From: Cristatella mucedo
Taxonomy: Eukaryota; Bryozoa; Phylactolaemata; Cristatellidae
Assembly (NCBI GenBank): GCA_009760855.2
Contig: WPIO01000222.1
Span: forward strand, 62,001 to 126,000
Direction: 5' to 3'
DNA: 64,000 nucleotides
Each line of letters starts with the position of its first letter. Within the stretch, counting starts at the first letter, position 1. Shown here in pieces: positions 1-10,792 of the stretch. The translations under genes were made by a program, and so were the position numbers. Below the pieces are notes generated by a model. That model saw only the letters and a program-made list of their open reading frames with translations. It was not told where the DNA came from and did no database searches.

Positions 1-257
1 CAACGCCAACGGTTTATTGTACAAGGCACGGAGCAGCAAGACGCACGACTGCCTTCGCCCCCTTCTCACACTCGAGTCTGCTCTCTCCTCCCTCGGGCTG
101 TCCCTTGTCCGACCCCGATGGTGAATCCAACATATGTCTGTGGTTACCGGTCTGTCCAAACCACATCACAGGCGGACCCCAGCTTTGTACTGCCGGTGAT
201 GCACCAAAGAGCTGTTTACGAAAGGAGCTGTACCGGCCTGCATATACTCAGACCACA
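1..257 (-). repeat. 3' LTR (partial, cut by window edge)
   Basis: Matches the repeat at 1443-1726 nearly base for base over its length with scattered substitutions. On the minus strand it begins at 257 with TG and carries AATAAA (13-18 on the plus strand reads TTTATT). The last roughly 28 bases lie outside the window. Confidence 0.65.
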
Positions 258-297
258 CGCTCCCTTGACCTTAAGGTCACAAGTTTGCAGCACCAAC

Positions 298-1419
298 TCA
301 TGTAGCTGCAATGTACAGGGCAGCATGAACGAGACTATCTATAAACAATACAAAGTAGACCCTCCACATCCTCGACATAGCAGCTAACATCAATAGCTGA
401 CCCCACAGGCTACCTGATCGCAAAAGGCGAGCTGGTGCACGGCCTTTTGCGACCAGCCGGCAACGTGAGCCACCGACCATCGTCATCGAGCTGACGTCCA
501 CAGCCACTGTTTTTCGGACACCAACCACCGTCGCTCCATCCGCCTCTGCCGATTCTGCCTTCGCGTCTCCGATATACGCAGCTGCTTCTCCGTCCTGCGC
601 ACTCTCTCCAACCTGAGCAGTCTCTCTAGCCTGCACAGTCTCTGTGGCCTGCACAGATTATCCGTGCTGGACAGCCTCTCCGTCCTGTACAGTCTCTCCG
701 GCCTGAGCAGACTCTTCGGTCTGCACACACTCTCCTGCCTGTGCCACGTCACAGCCCACCGGCTGGTCGCAGGCCAACGTCACCTTCATGGCTTTCGCTG
801 CATCGCCGGCCACTACCTCTCTGGCGGACGCCGTCGACTCTTCCGCGGACGCCGCTGCCTTCCACCAGGACGTCGCAGCCTTCCACACGGACGCCGCCGC
901 CTCTCCGTGCACCGTCTCATTCTCCGTCGCCTCAGCCACACCGCTGACCGTTGCCTCGCACAACGCCTTTGCTTCGTGGAACACCATCGCAGCCTGATCA
1001 ACCGTTACCGCTTGGAGAGCCGTTGCCTGCCGCCACGGCGTGGCAGCCTGACAAACCTCTGTCGCCCGGCACACAGTCGGTAATCGCTGCTGCCGCTTCC
1101 GGTCGCTCCTGTCGGCTCTCTCAGTCCGACCAGCCGTTACCCGATCAGCGTGCAGCAATCGTGCTCTACCGGCCGGCGAGATGAATGCCCTCACTAGGGC
1201 CTCACGATGCTTGGCATAGTTATCCTGAACTTCCTGTGGGAGCCCCGAGGCAAGCGTGACGGCCCCGCCTTGCATCACAAGGAGCAAAAACAAGTGACAC
1301 TCACTCTGTTCGTAGCCACTTTTCTCGATCTCCCTCTCGAAGTTCAGCACCCAGCCAACGAAGTCTCCGAAGCCATCGAAGCCTAGGGACGCTGCACAAG
1401 ACATCTCCCAGGGCGTCAT
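298..1419 (-). pseudogene. gag-like ORF with internal stop
   Basis: The first ATG after the 5' LTR is at 1419, about 24 bases inside the element. The first 90 residues are non-repetitive and gag-like (MTPWEM start, a Trp/Phe-rich helix region, then a QEVQDNYAKHREALVRAF stretch). The rest is rich in Ala, Glu and Thr with a degenerate short repeat resembling ETVQDGEA. A TAA at 658-660 interrupts the frame, yet the same repeat continues in frame behind it to 298, so this is one frame with one stop. Homology to gag is inferred from position and composition, not from a diagnostic motif; no zinc knuckle is visible. Confidence 0.5.
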
Positions 1420-1442
1420 GGGCCCCACCCCACCAAATAGCT

Positions 1443-1726
1443 TGTGGCATACAAAACGCTGGCCCAGAACAACGCCAACCGTTTATTGCACAAGGCACGG
1501 ATCAGCAAGACGCACGACTGCCTTCGCCCCTTCTCACACTCGAGTCTGCTCTCTCCTCCCCTCGGGCTGTCCCTTGGCCGACCCCGATGGTGAATCCACC
1601 ATCTGATTGTGGTTACCGGCCTGTCCAAACCACACCACCGGCGGACCATAGCTTCGCACGGCCGGTGATGCTCCTGACAGCTGTTTACGAAAGGAGCTGT
1701 ACCGGCCTGCATATACTCAGACCACA
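1443..1726 (-). repeat. 5' LTR
   Basis: Complete copy of the terminal repeat, 284 bp, TG...CA in minus orientation. TATA-like sequence near 1709-1716 and AATAAA at 1482-1487 (TTTATT on plus). A possible primer-binding site starting TGGTGGGG follows a few bases inside but I cannot assign a tRNA. Confidence 0.65.
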
Positions 1727-2107
1727 GATTTAAATAATCTTAATAGGAAAAAGGGTGAGAAATTTATTGAATATTTTAATAGACTTTGGGAAATTAATAA
1801 CGTATTGCTTATAAATTAATGAATTAAGATTGCATATATATATATAAGCTTAAAGGAATTATAACTACTGTTATTGATGAAAAGCTAAAGGGTTTAAGTC
1901 GTGATCGGTGTAAGTAAGTATTAAGAAGAGAGAATTAAAGAAGAGATTAGGTGCAGGAAGGGAGAGAGAGAGAGAGAGAGATAGAGAGAGAGAAAGTGGA
2001 AGACAGGTGTGCTCTCAGAAACTTAGTTGCTGAGAAAAAGCTAGAAGGAATTAAAGTTAGAGAAAATGAAATCAAACACATTAAAGATATTATTAATAAT
2101 TATAAAA
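1727..2107. other. AT-rich spacer with a GA microsatellite
   Basis: AT-rich DNA between the LTR element and LINE A, with an AT run near 1835-1846 and a GA-rich tract at about 1962-1996. A frame opening at 1951 runs through the GA tract into the LINE; it looks like a chance fusion. Confidence 0.5.
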
Positions 2108-3705
2108 AGAACTTAAGCAACTACCGCCCAGTCTATCTTCTACCACTCCTATCAAAGACACTGGAACGGGTCGTGGCAGACCAGATGAACTCATACACAC
2201 CTTGCTAGTAAGTTCCAGTCTGGCTTTAGAGCTAATCACTCCACAGAGTCAGCATTGCTTAGGTCATACAACGACCTTCTTAGGAATGCATACATGGGTA
2301 GAGTGTCTCTTCTTGTTTTGCTCGATCTTTCGGCAGCTTTTGATACCATCGATCACAAAGTTCTTTTAGAGGGCCTCTCCTCTCGCCTGGGCATCACTGG
2401 CACTGTGCTGCAGTGGTTCAGGTCCTATCTCAGTGGGAGACTCCAGAGTATTGACGGGAATGGACAAAGATCATCTGAAGTGCCTCTGAAATATGGAGTA
2501 CCTCAGGGGTCCGTGCTAGGTCCGGTTCTTTTCACGGTTTATGCTCTCCCTCTCGCTGATGTGATTGCCAAGCAAAAACTAGGCTTTCACTTCTATGGCG
2601 ATGACACTCAGTTAAACTTTTGCTTTGATCCCTTCCAGCCCTCGAGCACCTCAAATTCTCTCAACTCACTTGCTGCTTTACATTAATGACATCCACACAT
2701 GGATAGCAGCAAATTCTATTCTCAATTTCTAAAAATAAACGATGATAAAACTAACTTACTAGTGATGGGCAAACCCAGTGTGATTCCCAAATTGAAATGG
2801 CTGACTCTCAAAATTGGCTCTGCCAGCATATCTCCTGTTGCATCAGCTCGAAATCTATGTGTCATATTCCAAAGCGACCTCTCGTTAGACAAACCTATCA
2901 GCTCCACAGTCAAATCTGCCTATTTTCAGCTTCATAACATTTCTAAAATTTAGGCTTGCTTAGATAAGGATACCACATCTAAGTTAGTCCATGCATTCAT
3001 GACATCCCGTCTCGACTTTTGCAACTCACTGCTCGCTGGCCTACCAGCAGGTGCGATCAGGCGATTGCAGCTGGTGCAAAACTCTGCAGCTAGGCTTGTC
3101 TGTCGAGAGCGTTGCAGTTGCGACATTACTCCAATTCTTGCCGACCTGCACTGGCTACCAGTCAAGCAACGGATTGACTTCAAGGTTTTGTCGCTCACTT
3201 TTAGGTCCCTTCATTCTATGGCTCCAGCCTATCTCTCCGATATACTACCCAATCAGGCCAAGCATCGTACCACCCGCTTCTCGGAATCCAACAGTCTACA
3301 AATACCTCGTACTAACCTCAAAACCTTTGGAGACCATGCATTTAGTTCGTATGCACCCAAAGCCTGGAACTCCCTCCCGACCTGCGTCAGAGCATCCCCT
3401 GACCTGACCACATTTAAAAGGAACTTAAAAACACACCTATTTAGGACAGCATTTAGTGGGTCCCTCTGATTCACCCTTCATATGCCTATGCGTGCTGACA
3501 CTGTGCATGCTGCCACTAACCACATTTGCATGCTGACCCTGTGCATGACACCCCTAACCATATTATTCATTTTTGTTTGCTTTCCAAGCATGATGTTTAC
3601 TTACCATTTAATAGCATTTCCCTTTGCAGCAAATGTAAATCGCCTAGAAAGAGATTAAGTTCTCTGAGGGGGCTTTATCAAGTGCATTATTATTATTATA
3701 ATGCA
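2108..3705 (+). mobile_element. LINE family A (L2/CR1 clade), 5'-truncated copy
   Basis: Begins inside the reverse transcriptase at LSNYRPV and runs to the 3' end, finishing with the family's conserved tail (CGCCTAGA...GAGATTAAGTTCTCT) and an ATT repeat. RT landmarks are AAFDTIDHKVLL, VPQGSVLGP and FYGDDTQL, the last having Gly where FYADD is usual. The frame is broken by a stop and shift near 2684 and a TAG near 2951; the C-terminal part from 2999 to 3469 is open. It is the only family A copy here retaining the catalytic YxDD segment. Assignment rests on RT motifs and on other copies in the window. Confidence 0.9.
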
Positions 3706-3838
3706 ATGAAATGTGAGATAGTTGTTGTAGCCGTCGTATGCGCAGTAGATGGTACGATGAAATCGATAAACTTAATGATGAAATTGATATTACTATATTT
3801 TAACTTCTTTTAGCTATCTTTTTGTTTGTACGTAGACA

Positions 3839-4276
3839 ATGGATAGAGATGAAACCATTCAAGGTGTTATCAGTCATGTGAGGAGACATTTCGATTACTC
3901 ACAACCTATGGAAGGTTACCTCTTTCCATTCTCATTATGGTCAAAAGTTATCTCGAACACTCTCAACATTATGAATATTGTTAAAATATAGCCAAATTCC
4001 AAACACGATTACTTCCTAGTGATAAACGGATGTTCCTACGAAGTGAATCCACATGATGCACTCGTTTTCGACTTCATAACTGATTATAATCTTACAGTCG
4101 ATCAATACTTGTCTAGATGGCCTAACTTGGTTTCCATCAAATATTATAATTTCATTCATGAAATAGAATCAAAGCTACTTCTTGATTTCACTGACACAGT
4201 TTCTTCAATATATTCCAATTTTTCTATCGATTCCTTTTTAATTATCAATGAAGAATTTGATGAATATCCACAATAA
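3839..4276 (+). pseudogene. unknown viral-element ORF, one in-frame stop
   Basis: ATG at 3839 opens a frame interrupted only by TAG at 3989-3991; the same frame then continues to 4276, giving about 145 codons. The product is rich in Phe, Tyr, Asp and Ile and has no recognised domain. It belongs to the AT-rich block by composition and position. Function unknown. Confidence 0.4.
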
Positions 4277-4427
4277 GAAAATGCCTAACCTAAGAGAAGA
4301 TTTCGTTAGGAAAAAGTAAATTTACCTTACAGCTGAAAGCGATAGGATTAGATTTTGCCTGAAGAACGTTATATAAACTTCATACATATTTTGATTCCTA
4401 ATCATATTTACAGGCATTCTTACCGCG

Positions 4428-4655
4428 ATGATCAGTTCTTACATAGACGAGCTCAATGAAATTCGTAATGTTTCTAGAGTTTTAACCACTGTGAGCTCTC
4501 TCATCGGCTCCGTTAATTGCACTATGTCACAAACTGAGAAAAGAAAACACTCCAAAATAGTTGCCAACGATAAGTTATTAGAAAAGATGACTACTGAGTT
4601 ATCTGACGATGAGGTTACTCATGATGAGTTGCAGGAAATAATCATTTATGATTGA
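4428..4655 (+). CDS. small unknown acidic ORF, 75 aa
   Basis: An intact ATG-initiated frame with an acidic C-terminal half (SDDEVTHDELQE) and a central Ser/Thr/Val stretch. No known domain. The preceding bases are pyrimidine-rich with a CAG (near 4413), so it could be a spliced exon. It sits just upstream of an AT-rich minisatellite in the Polinton-like block. Confidence 0.3.
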   Translation: MISSYIDELNEIRNVSRVLTTVSSLIGSVNCTMSQTEKRKHSKIVANDKLLEKMTTELSDDEVTHDELQEIIIYD

Positions 4656-4779
4656 ACTCTGCAAGACTAAGCATGGTTAAGAGCGTTTAACTCTTCTCTT
4701 ACAAAGCTTATCTTAGAGTTATTTACCCAATATATAATTTTCTGACCTCACAAAACATTATTCTTACAATTGTTTGAAC

Positions 4780-5338
4780 CGTCAGAAAATAACTTGCAAT
4801 AACTATAGCTTTGCAATAACTATAATAACTTTGTAATAACTATAATAGGTATTTTTAATAACTTTGCAATAACTATAATAACTATGCAATAACTATAATA
4901 GCTATTAATAATAACTTTGCAACAACTATAATAGGTATTTAAAATAACTTTGCAATAGCTTTAATAATTTTGCGATAACTATAATAGGTATTTAAAAACA
5001 CTTTGCAATAACTATAACAAATTTTCGATAACTATAATGACTATTTATAATAACTTTGCAATAACCATAGTAACTTTGCAATAACTATAATAACTTTGCA
5101 AAAACTATAATAACTTTGCAATACCTATAATAACTTTGCCATAACTATAATAGCTATTTATACTAACTCTGCAATAACTATAATAACTTTGCAATAACTA
5201 TAATAGCTATTTATTATAACTTTGCAATAACTATAGTAACTTTGCAATAACTATAATAACTCTTTATTATAACTTTGCAATAACTATAGTAACTTTGCAA
5301 TAACTATAATAGCTATTTAGAATAACTTTGCAATAACT
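4780..5338. repeat. AT-rich minisatellite (about 21-bp unit)
   Basis: Tandem, diverged copies of a unit close to AACTTTGCAATAACTATAAT, interspersed with GGTATTT or GCTATTTA inserts that make longer alternating units. Ends abruptly at the 3' end of the integrase remnant. Confidence 0.9.
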
Positions 5339-5339
5339 A

Positions 5340-5990
5340 GCTCTTCTTCTTTCTTCGCATTCATTTCCTTTCAATCTTGTAACAAGCATCTAACGCTTGT
5401 TTCTAATTCTAGAGGTTCCTTCATATTCTGGTGTGTTTACTTCTTTTATCTCATCTACCGGTTTCTTGCCAATGATCACAGTTTCACTATTGATCAAGTA
5501 ATCTATTGCTTTCGGTAACTTCTTAACCCCTTATCTATTTCTTTCTTCATTTCCTGCTTCCAACTCTTTTTCATACTGGTACATGAATAACCTCTCAGCA
5601 ACAGTGCTATTCATCCTCTCAACTATCACAACATTCCTCCTAGTCACAGCATATCTAATTATTGCATTATGCTTTCTAAACTCTGACCCAGAATTTACGG
5701 TCATAAACCTTGGTCATTTTAGTTTACCTTTTTAGCAGATGTTTCTTGTAGCTTTACTTGCATCCCCAGCAGTCTTAATCTTTAATGGTCTTGCATCTTT
5801 ATACCTGCTTGCCACATTTATAACGCACGATGCGTACTTGTAGCCTTTACCGTTAGGTATGTAGGGTATATCTGCTTGATGCTAATCGTTTGGTATAATA
5901 TCAAAGAAACCGCTAGGAACATTTCTAGGTCTACTGTTGAATACCTCATTGATGGCAGCATTCTCATCATATTCTCCATCTCTTTTTCTT
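5340..5990 (-). pseudogene. Polinton-type integrase (rve fold), broken
   Basis: Reading the minus strand from about 5990 downward gives a retroviral-type integrase core: HQADI with the first Asp (about 5868-5882), a KGYKYASCVINVASRYKDA strand, TVNSGSEF (about 5680-5702), and VERMNSTVAERLF with the catalytic Glu (about 5615-5626), followed by a KKLPKAIDYL helix and a GKKPVDEIK segment as in Polinton integrases. The second catalytic Asp appears as Asn (NSGSEF for DSGSEF). There is a TAG before HQADI, a stop and frameshift near 5725-5740 and another stop near 5535, so it cannot be functional. Confidence 0.75.
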
Positions 5991-6857
5991 TCGTTTAATG
6001 TTTTGAAAAATATTCATATATATTTATTATATAGCTTCGATTTGCAATATCTGTAGAGTTAAAATCTCACATTTACAAATTATTTAAGGCTAAAACTCCA
6101 GAATTAATTTTTATCAGCTATCAGTCTTCAATCCTAAGACGTTACAAGTTTATGTTTGCATAAGCAAAAAGGATGAGAACAAAACCGACTTTACTGACGA
6201 TGGGAAAGTTTGTGCGAAGTGTTAAGGATCCGTTTGAAATAAATATTCTAAAACGTATCAGGTATTTTTAAAGAGAACAAAGAATGTGAAAGCATGCATT
6301 CATCGGTTGGGGTATGGACACATTTCAAATCTAGGAGAATATTCTTTACTAACTGTGTATGCACCTCGTTCATCAAACTCTCGTATTCAGTTCTATTTTA
6401 CAAGATAGTCAAAGCGATGATCATGATCTTTATCACTATTAGGTATACAAAAAACACCATGCAGTTTAGGGTGCTATCGTTTCTAATATTTCACCTACTC
6501 TATTCATCTAACTACATAGCTAATTAGCAGACTTACATTCTCAGTTATACTAATAACTTTGAATACAACTGTAATTCTTGTAAATATGGCTTAATATCTC
6601 CGTACTCCATTAACATTTATTATTCTGATGTCACCTGGTGGTAATGTGATATTCAAGTTTTGAGATAAATTTAGGCAGTTATTATCTCCAACTACATACA
6701 TGTAAAGAAACGATTATTATAGGAATTTTATCAATGGTCATCCAGGTGTAGCTGGTAGAGAAAAGTATTTCAGCGTATTTTAAGCAGCTTGCAGCGTAGT
6801 TCCAGGTAAACACAGCAATACTACTTCGATAACTCTCCTGTCGTTAGCTGTGCCAGC
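5991..6857. other. AT-rich stretch, weak fragments only
   Basis: No gene can be supported. On the minus strand around 6600-6700 a short open stretch reads LNLSQNLNITLPPGDIRI, which could be a detached piece of a structural protein; a plus-strand hydrophobic frame at 6294-6527 has no support. Confidence 0.3.
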
Positions 6858-7373
6858 CTAGGATTGGTTAATAGCTTCAATTTCATTGATGAGATCCGTA
6901 ACATTGGTTATCTTAATATTTACCATGTTTAGATCACACTCTACTGAGAAAGTCTGTAGAACTAAATCTCGTTTCAGAGCTCCATACGTAATACCAAAGT
7001 TGTCATCTAGTGTGGAAGGATTAGTAGAAGTCACGTTCGAATAAAAAGATGTTATAGCGAATCCTCCCAAATTCGAATCTCCAGTCATGGTATTAACAGC
7101 TTTAATAAGTTTGGAATCCGATTGACTTTCAACAATCAAATCGTTAGAATTGACCGAAACGCCAACGTTAGCCAATATTTTATCTGATAAATCAATTGCG
7201 GATGCGGTAGTCGTAATGGATAATCTTATAAAGTTCTTATCGGCATAACGCTTGGTTACGGAATCTCCAGGATTGACTGGATCCTTAACATTTACCACTT
7301 TATTGCCCGACACATCCAAGTCTGTGTAACTCATTCCGCACACCCTGGCAAAACCGTCTCCTTTGCTGAGCAT
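6858..7373 (-). CDS. fibre-like structural protein, 171 aa
   Basis: ATG at 7373 opens an intact 171-residue frame. Near the N-terminus it has the segment LDVSGNKVVNVKDPVNPGD followed by SVTKRYADKNF, the pattern of tail-fibre and viral fibre proteins (a Leu-x-x-x-GNKI-x-N-x-x-x-P-x-x-x-D-x-x-x-K-x-YAD signature). Near the C-terminus a second, degenerate occurrence reads VNIKITNVTDLINE. It is Asn/Ser/Thr-rich with short beta-prone strands. In this context it probably is, or was, a virion surface fibre of the Polinton-like element. After the stop another 24 open codons follow, so the original may have been longer. Confidence 0.5.
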   Translation of the reverse strand: MLSKGDGFARVCGMSYTDLDVSGNKVVNVKDPVNPGDSVTKRYADKNFIRLSITTTASAIDLSDKILANVGVSVNSNDLIVESQSDSKLIKAVNTMTGDSNLGGFAITSFYSNVTSTNPSTLDDNFGITYGALKRDLVLQTFSVECDLNMVNIKITNVTDLINEIEAINQS

Positions 7374-7958
7374 TCTGCATTACAACTTCTAACTTCAACT
7401 TTATTTACTACTTCTGTGACTTATGCAACTAATCTCCTAAATCTATCTTTGCTGGGCTCTCTAGATGTTTGAACCTACATTTTCTAACGTAAAAGTTAAT
7501 ATTATATCGCTTGGTATTGCGGAAGGATCTCAAGCTTCAATCAAGAGCGTCTAGATCTTAGGTATTTTATCTTTACAAGTTTTTTTAGACTCTCCATCGT
7601 GAATCACACCGCCAGGGCTGTCATTAGCGTTTGTTACGATACTTTTAAACTCTATTTTTAGTAACTTTGAGACTGTCGGTTCGCATGTTTTTCAGAAAGT
7701 AACGGTGGTCTTAATTCTATAGATCAATTGTTTATATATCTCTCAAATTTTTTACATACCATTAGTTGAATCATTTTTTCGTTAGATTTTACATTTACAA
7801 ATACTAAATTGTTGCCTAGTATTGAAAATACTTTAGATCCACCGGTGTTTAATCTCATAAACTCTAACCATTCATCGCAATCTTGCTTGGTCTATCTGCA
7901 ATAAAAATTGGTTTTAATAAATCAATGGGTTTTGGAACTGGAGATGGTTTCAATGCTC
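7374..7958 (-). other. capsid-region remnants
   Basis: Mostly stops in all frames. A minus-strand open stretch at about 7755-7900 contains DEWLEFMRL and FSILGNNLVFVNV, which looks like protein-coding sequence downstream of the capsid gene, but no family can be assigned. Confidence 0.3.
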
Positions 7959-9226
7959 TCAAAGCAGCATCATTGCCCTCAACAATAAATCGAACTCAGT
8001 TTCAGAAATCATAAGGATGCGAACTGTACATCCGTTAGTAGTTGGATTATTCTTAAACTGGATACTGACATCAAGAATTTTAGTATTCCTCAGAGATTGC
8101 TCGTTGAATCTAAGACTGATGACGTGGAAAAGATACAGAGCAACGCCATCGCGTAGGGCAATTCCAGTTACAGCTATGCTTTTGTTAACACCTAGGAACT
8201 GTTTCCTAAACTGGGTGACATACATGTATGACACAGCTCATTGAGCTAGAGGGAAGTTTGCGCTCATCAATTCATTCTGGGTATTTGCTCCTACCTCCAG
8301 ATCGCATGTGATGCTTTACACGTTAGCATGATATTATTCTGTGTTATTAACAGTGTAATTATCATACTTATTCGTATTTTGAAATGAAACTATGAGCCAC
8401 CTACAGTTGCATCCTTCGCTTGAACTTTAAGCCTAAACGTTTGCTGAAGACTACCTGTTACATGTGACACTTGATACCTTCAGTTCCTGTCAATGAGTTA
8501 AATTCTATCATTCGACTCACGCTTTTTATCAATTATAGATCTCTGTATTGATATGTTAGGTTTAACTTTAGGGGTAATTAGACGAAGCTTGTCTAGAAAT
8601 ACTCAAGCACCTCAGGTTGTGTTAGCTGCCGTAGCAGCAGAAGGAGCAGCCAAAACGTGCAACACATTCATATCTCCAAACGCCCCTCTCTTCAGAGTGA
8701 GCTCAATGCTTGTGTTAGCAATAATTTTATCAATATCTGTACATAATTCAGACATCACATCCAGAGGTAGGATTCCACTGAGGAATCCATTCGGCTGAGC
8801 TTGTGTTAGTAGAGAGCTAGCTTTCCCATCGTCTATCCAAAGTGTTTTCCACCAGGATCAGCACATGCAGGATTTGTATCAGAGGCTATTGCAACTACGT
8901 TACCTCGTACATCTGGAGGATAGGAATTAGCAATTTACATCAGCAGAACCTCAATCCTTTCTCCAAAACGATGCTAGTCCTTCACCTCTATTATAATCGT
9001 TAGGATATAACATTGTACCCAGAATTATAGAAGTTATAGCCATTCCAAACTCATTATTATAGCGTTCAGCTTCAATTCCTCCAATTCTCAAGCTCATTCG
9101 ATCGAAAAGCCGAGCAGCTCTATTATTAGTGAATGTGACATCCTCATCAGCAGGTGCTTGATAACCACCCGCTTCTACAATTCTTACACAACGACAACTA
9201 CTCTCCTGCTGCTGACTATGGTTCAT
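7959..9226 (-). pseudogene. major capsid protein-like gene (double jelly roll), broken
   Basis: Three collinear minus-strand open pieces (about 9226-8951, 8798-8570, 8234-7959) separated by stops read as one decayed protein. The first has ARLFDRMSLRIGGIEAE, like the capsid motif in which an aromatic and Ile/Leu-rich strand precedes a Gly-Glu turn. The second has GFLSGILPLDVMSEL and KIIANTSIELTLKR, matching the inter-barrel segment of Polinton capsids. The third has a VTGIALRDGV...SLRFNEQ strand pair. Resemblance is to Polinton/polinton-like capsids as I know them; a structure-based search would be needed to settle it. Confidence 0.5.
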
Positions 9227-9300
9227 CCTTTTCAGCGGTCCTGAGCTGCTACTTCCATGCTACTCACTACCTCAACTGGTCTCTTGACTTTGCTATGCTT

Positions 9301-9484
9301 CCCAATTTCTCTTTCTTGCGTGAGACGAAGCCTGTGGGCTCCCGAATGCGTACCGAAAGCCGCTTGGGCTGTGAGTGCGCTATTTAAAACTTTCCAGTGC
9401 AACACCCACATAGTCATGACTTTGTGGAGTTACAGACGGAGATACATTATTTAACATTACATTACCATTGCTAGCAGGAGTACC
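9301..9484 (-). repeat. inverted repeat arm 1
   Basis: Inverted copy of 9663-9844 with only scattered differences; the arms are separated by 178 bp. In the minus reading it contains an open piece with GNVMLNNVSPSVTPQS and a TATTTAAA stretch on plus. Lies just upstream (minus sense) of the capsid-like gene. Confidence 0.85.
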
Positions 9485-9662
9485 ACCTGTCTGAGCTTAA
9501 GCACCCATCTAAAGTAATATGCTTCCTTCAACCAGTAAGTAAGCGTAAGACAGGATAAAGTATTGCTACCTTTCCTATGATTCCTAGCATTTATCAAGAG
9601 CCTTTCAACACCTCCGAGAATAACTGCAGTTTCCAGAGTTCAATCAGATACTCATAATACTG

Positions 9663-9844
9663 GTACTCCTGCTAGCAACGGTAATGTAATGTTAAATAAT
9701 GTATCTCCGTCTGTAACTCCGCAAAGTCAGGACTATGTGGGTGTTAAGGTGGAGAGTTTTAAATAGCACACCCACAGCCCAAGCGGCTTTCGGTACGCAT
9801 TCGGTAGGCAAGAGGCTTCGTCTCACGCAACAAAGAGAAAGTGG
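9663..9844 (+). repeat. inverted repeat arm 2
   Basis: Pairs with 9301-9484. Encodes the same GNVMLNNVSPSVTPQS segment in plus sense. Together the arms could form a 180-bp hairpin; the duplicated coding segment suggests an inverted duplication during decay. Confidence 0.85.
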
Positions 9845-10197
9845 GAATTGTAGACGAGTTCCGGATCCGTCATGTGAAATATATTATCTACATCCAAATA
9901 TATTATCATTATATACTGTACTTGAAGATAGATATCTCCTTTTTCTAATGTAAAAACCACTACTGACTCCACTTGTTGAAGTACCGACATTTTCTATTAC
10001 TGGAGAAGAGGTTTTTATGCTGAGGTGGTTTGATCACTCTACTTTCAGTTTGCTTTAATATCCTCTCTGATTCTTTCTTAGCCATGATCGTCATCGATCT
10101 GTATAATTATTTATGCATTAAAGGATCGCTATTTCTCAGTCGCCGTGCATAACCCACTTCTTCTCAATCCCTTTACTTATTTTTATTTTCATATTCC

Positions 10198-10464
10198 TTA
10201 TTTTCCCTTCGTTGAATAATATTTTTTCACCCTTCTTTTGCTCTCCGGCTTCTCTTCATCTTTCCAGTGTTTGGAGGCCAACACGATCTCTTTTGAGTGT
10301 TTGGAAGCCAACACGATCTCGTTTGCTTCTTTCGCGTCTTTGTACTCATTAACTTTATTTGAAATTGCAGTAGCGGCGTCGACTGCTGTTTTTATTCCAC
10401 CAACAATGTCCTTGCCACGTCCTTTACAAAAATTGATTACTTTTTTGCCTGCACAAATAATGAA
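10198..10464 (-). pseudogene. small basic, glycine-containing virion-like ORF
   Basis: An 88-codon open stretch without an ATG. It begins near FCKGRGKDIVGGIK, continues as an Ala/Val amphipathic helix (AVDAATAISNKV), then carries an exact-looking duplication of EIVLASKH and ends in a Lys/Arg-rich tail. Glycine-rich start plus amphipathic helix resembles the minor virion proteins found beside Polinton capsids. The duplication corresponds to a 30-bp tandem repeat at about 10260-10319. Confidence 0.35.
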
Positions 10465-10792
10465 TCAACAGCTTTTGCTCCAAAATCGCTCGTCCATTAA
10501 CTCAATTTTTGTTCGAGCGAAACAAAAGTAAGGTCTAGAAAAGAGGGATTGTCATTGTGCAAGTATACTTTTCTGCCTGGAAATATCTCTCCCAAATCTG
10601 ATTAATAACGTTTCGTACATCTTCTCGTTGTAATAATTTTTGCTCGCATTAACCAAATTGCAATGTACTCCAACTTCATTCACATCTTTATTAAATGGTA
10701 TTAGCAGCTTGTTCCACATTATATATACCTTCTAGACAAATGAAACGATTTCTCAATCTTTTCATAAGGAGTGCCAACTACTATGACAAGAT

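Larger units (their letters stand above)
1..1726 (-). mobile_element. gag-only small LTR retroelement (TRIM/LARD-like)
   Basis: Two direct repeats of about 260-284 bp flank a 1.2-kb interior. Read on the minus strand each repeat starts TGTGGTCTGAG, has a TATA-like TATATGC close to its 5' end and an AATAAA near its 3' end, and the complete copy ends in CA, as LTRs do. The interior holds one gag-like frame and no reverse transcriptase or integrase, so the element would be non-autonomous. A purine-rich stretch (AAGGGAGCG) abuts the 3' LTR where a polypurine tract belongs. The left end is cut by the window edge, so target duplication cannot be tested. That these are LTRs is inferred from structure; the family is not recognised. 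Confidence 0.65.

Noticed and set aside
664-1083. Plus-strand 139-codon frame with Leu/Arg-rich repeats
   Set aside because: It is the antisense shadow of the repeat-rich gag-like frame on minus; the minus frame starts at the first ATG after the LTR.
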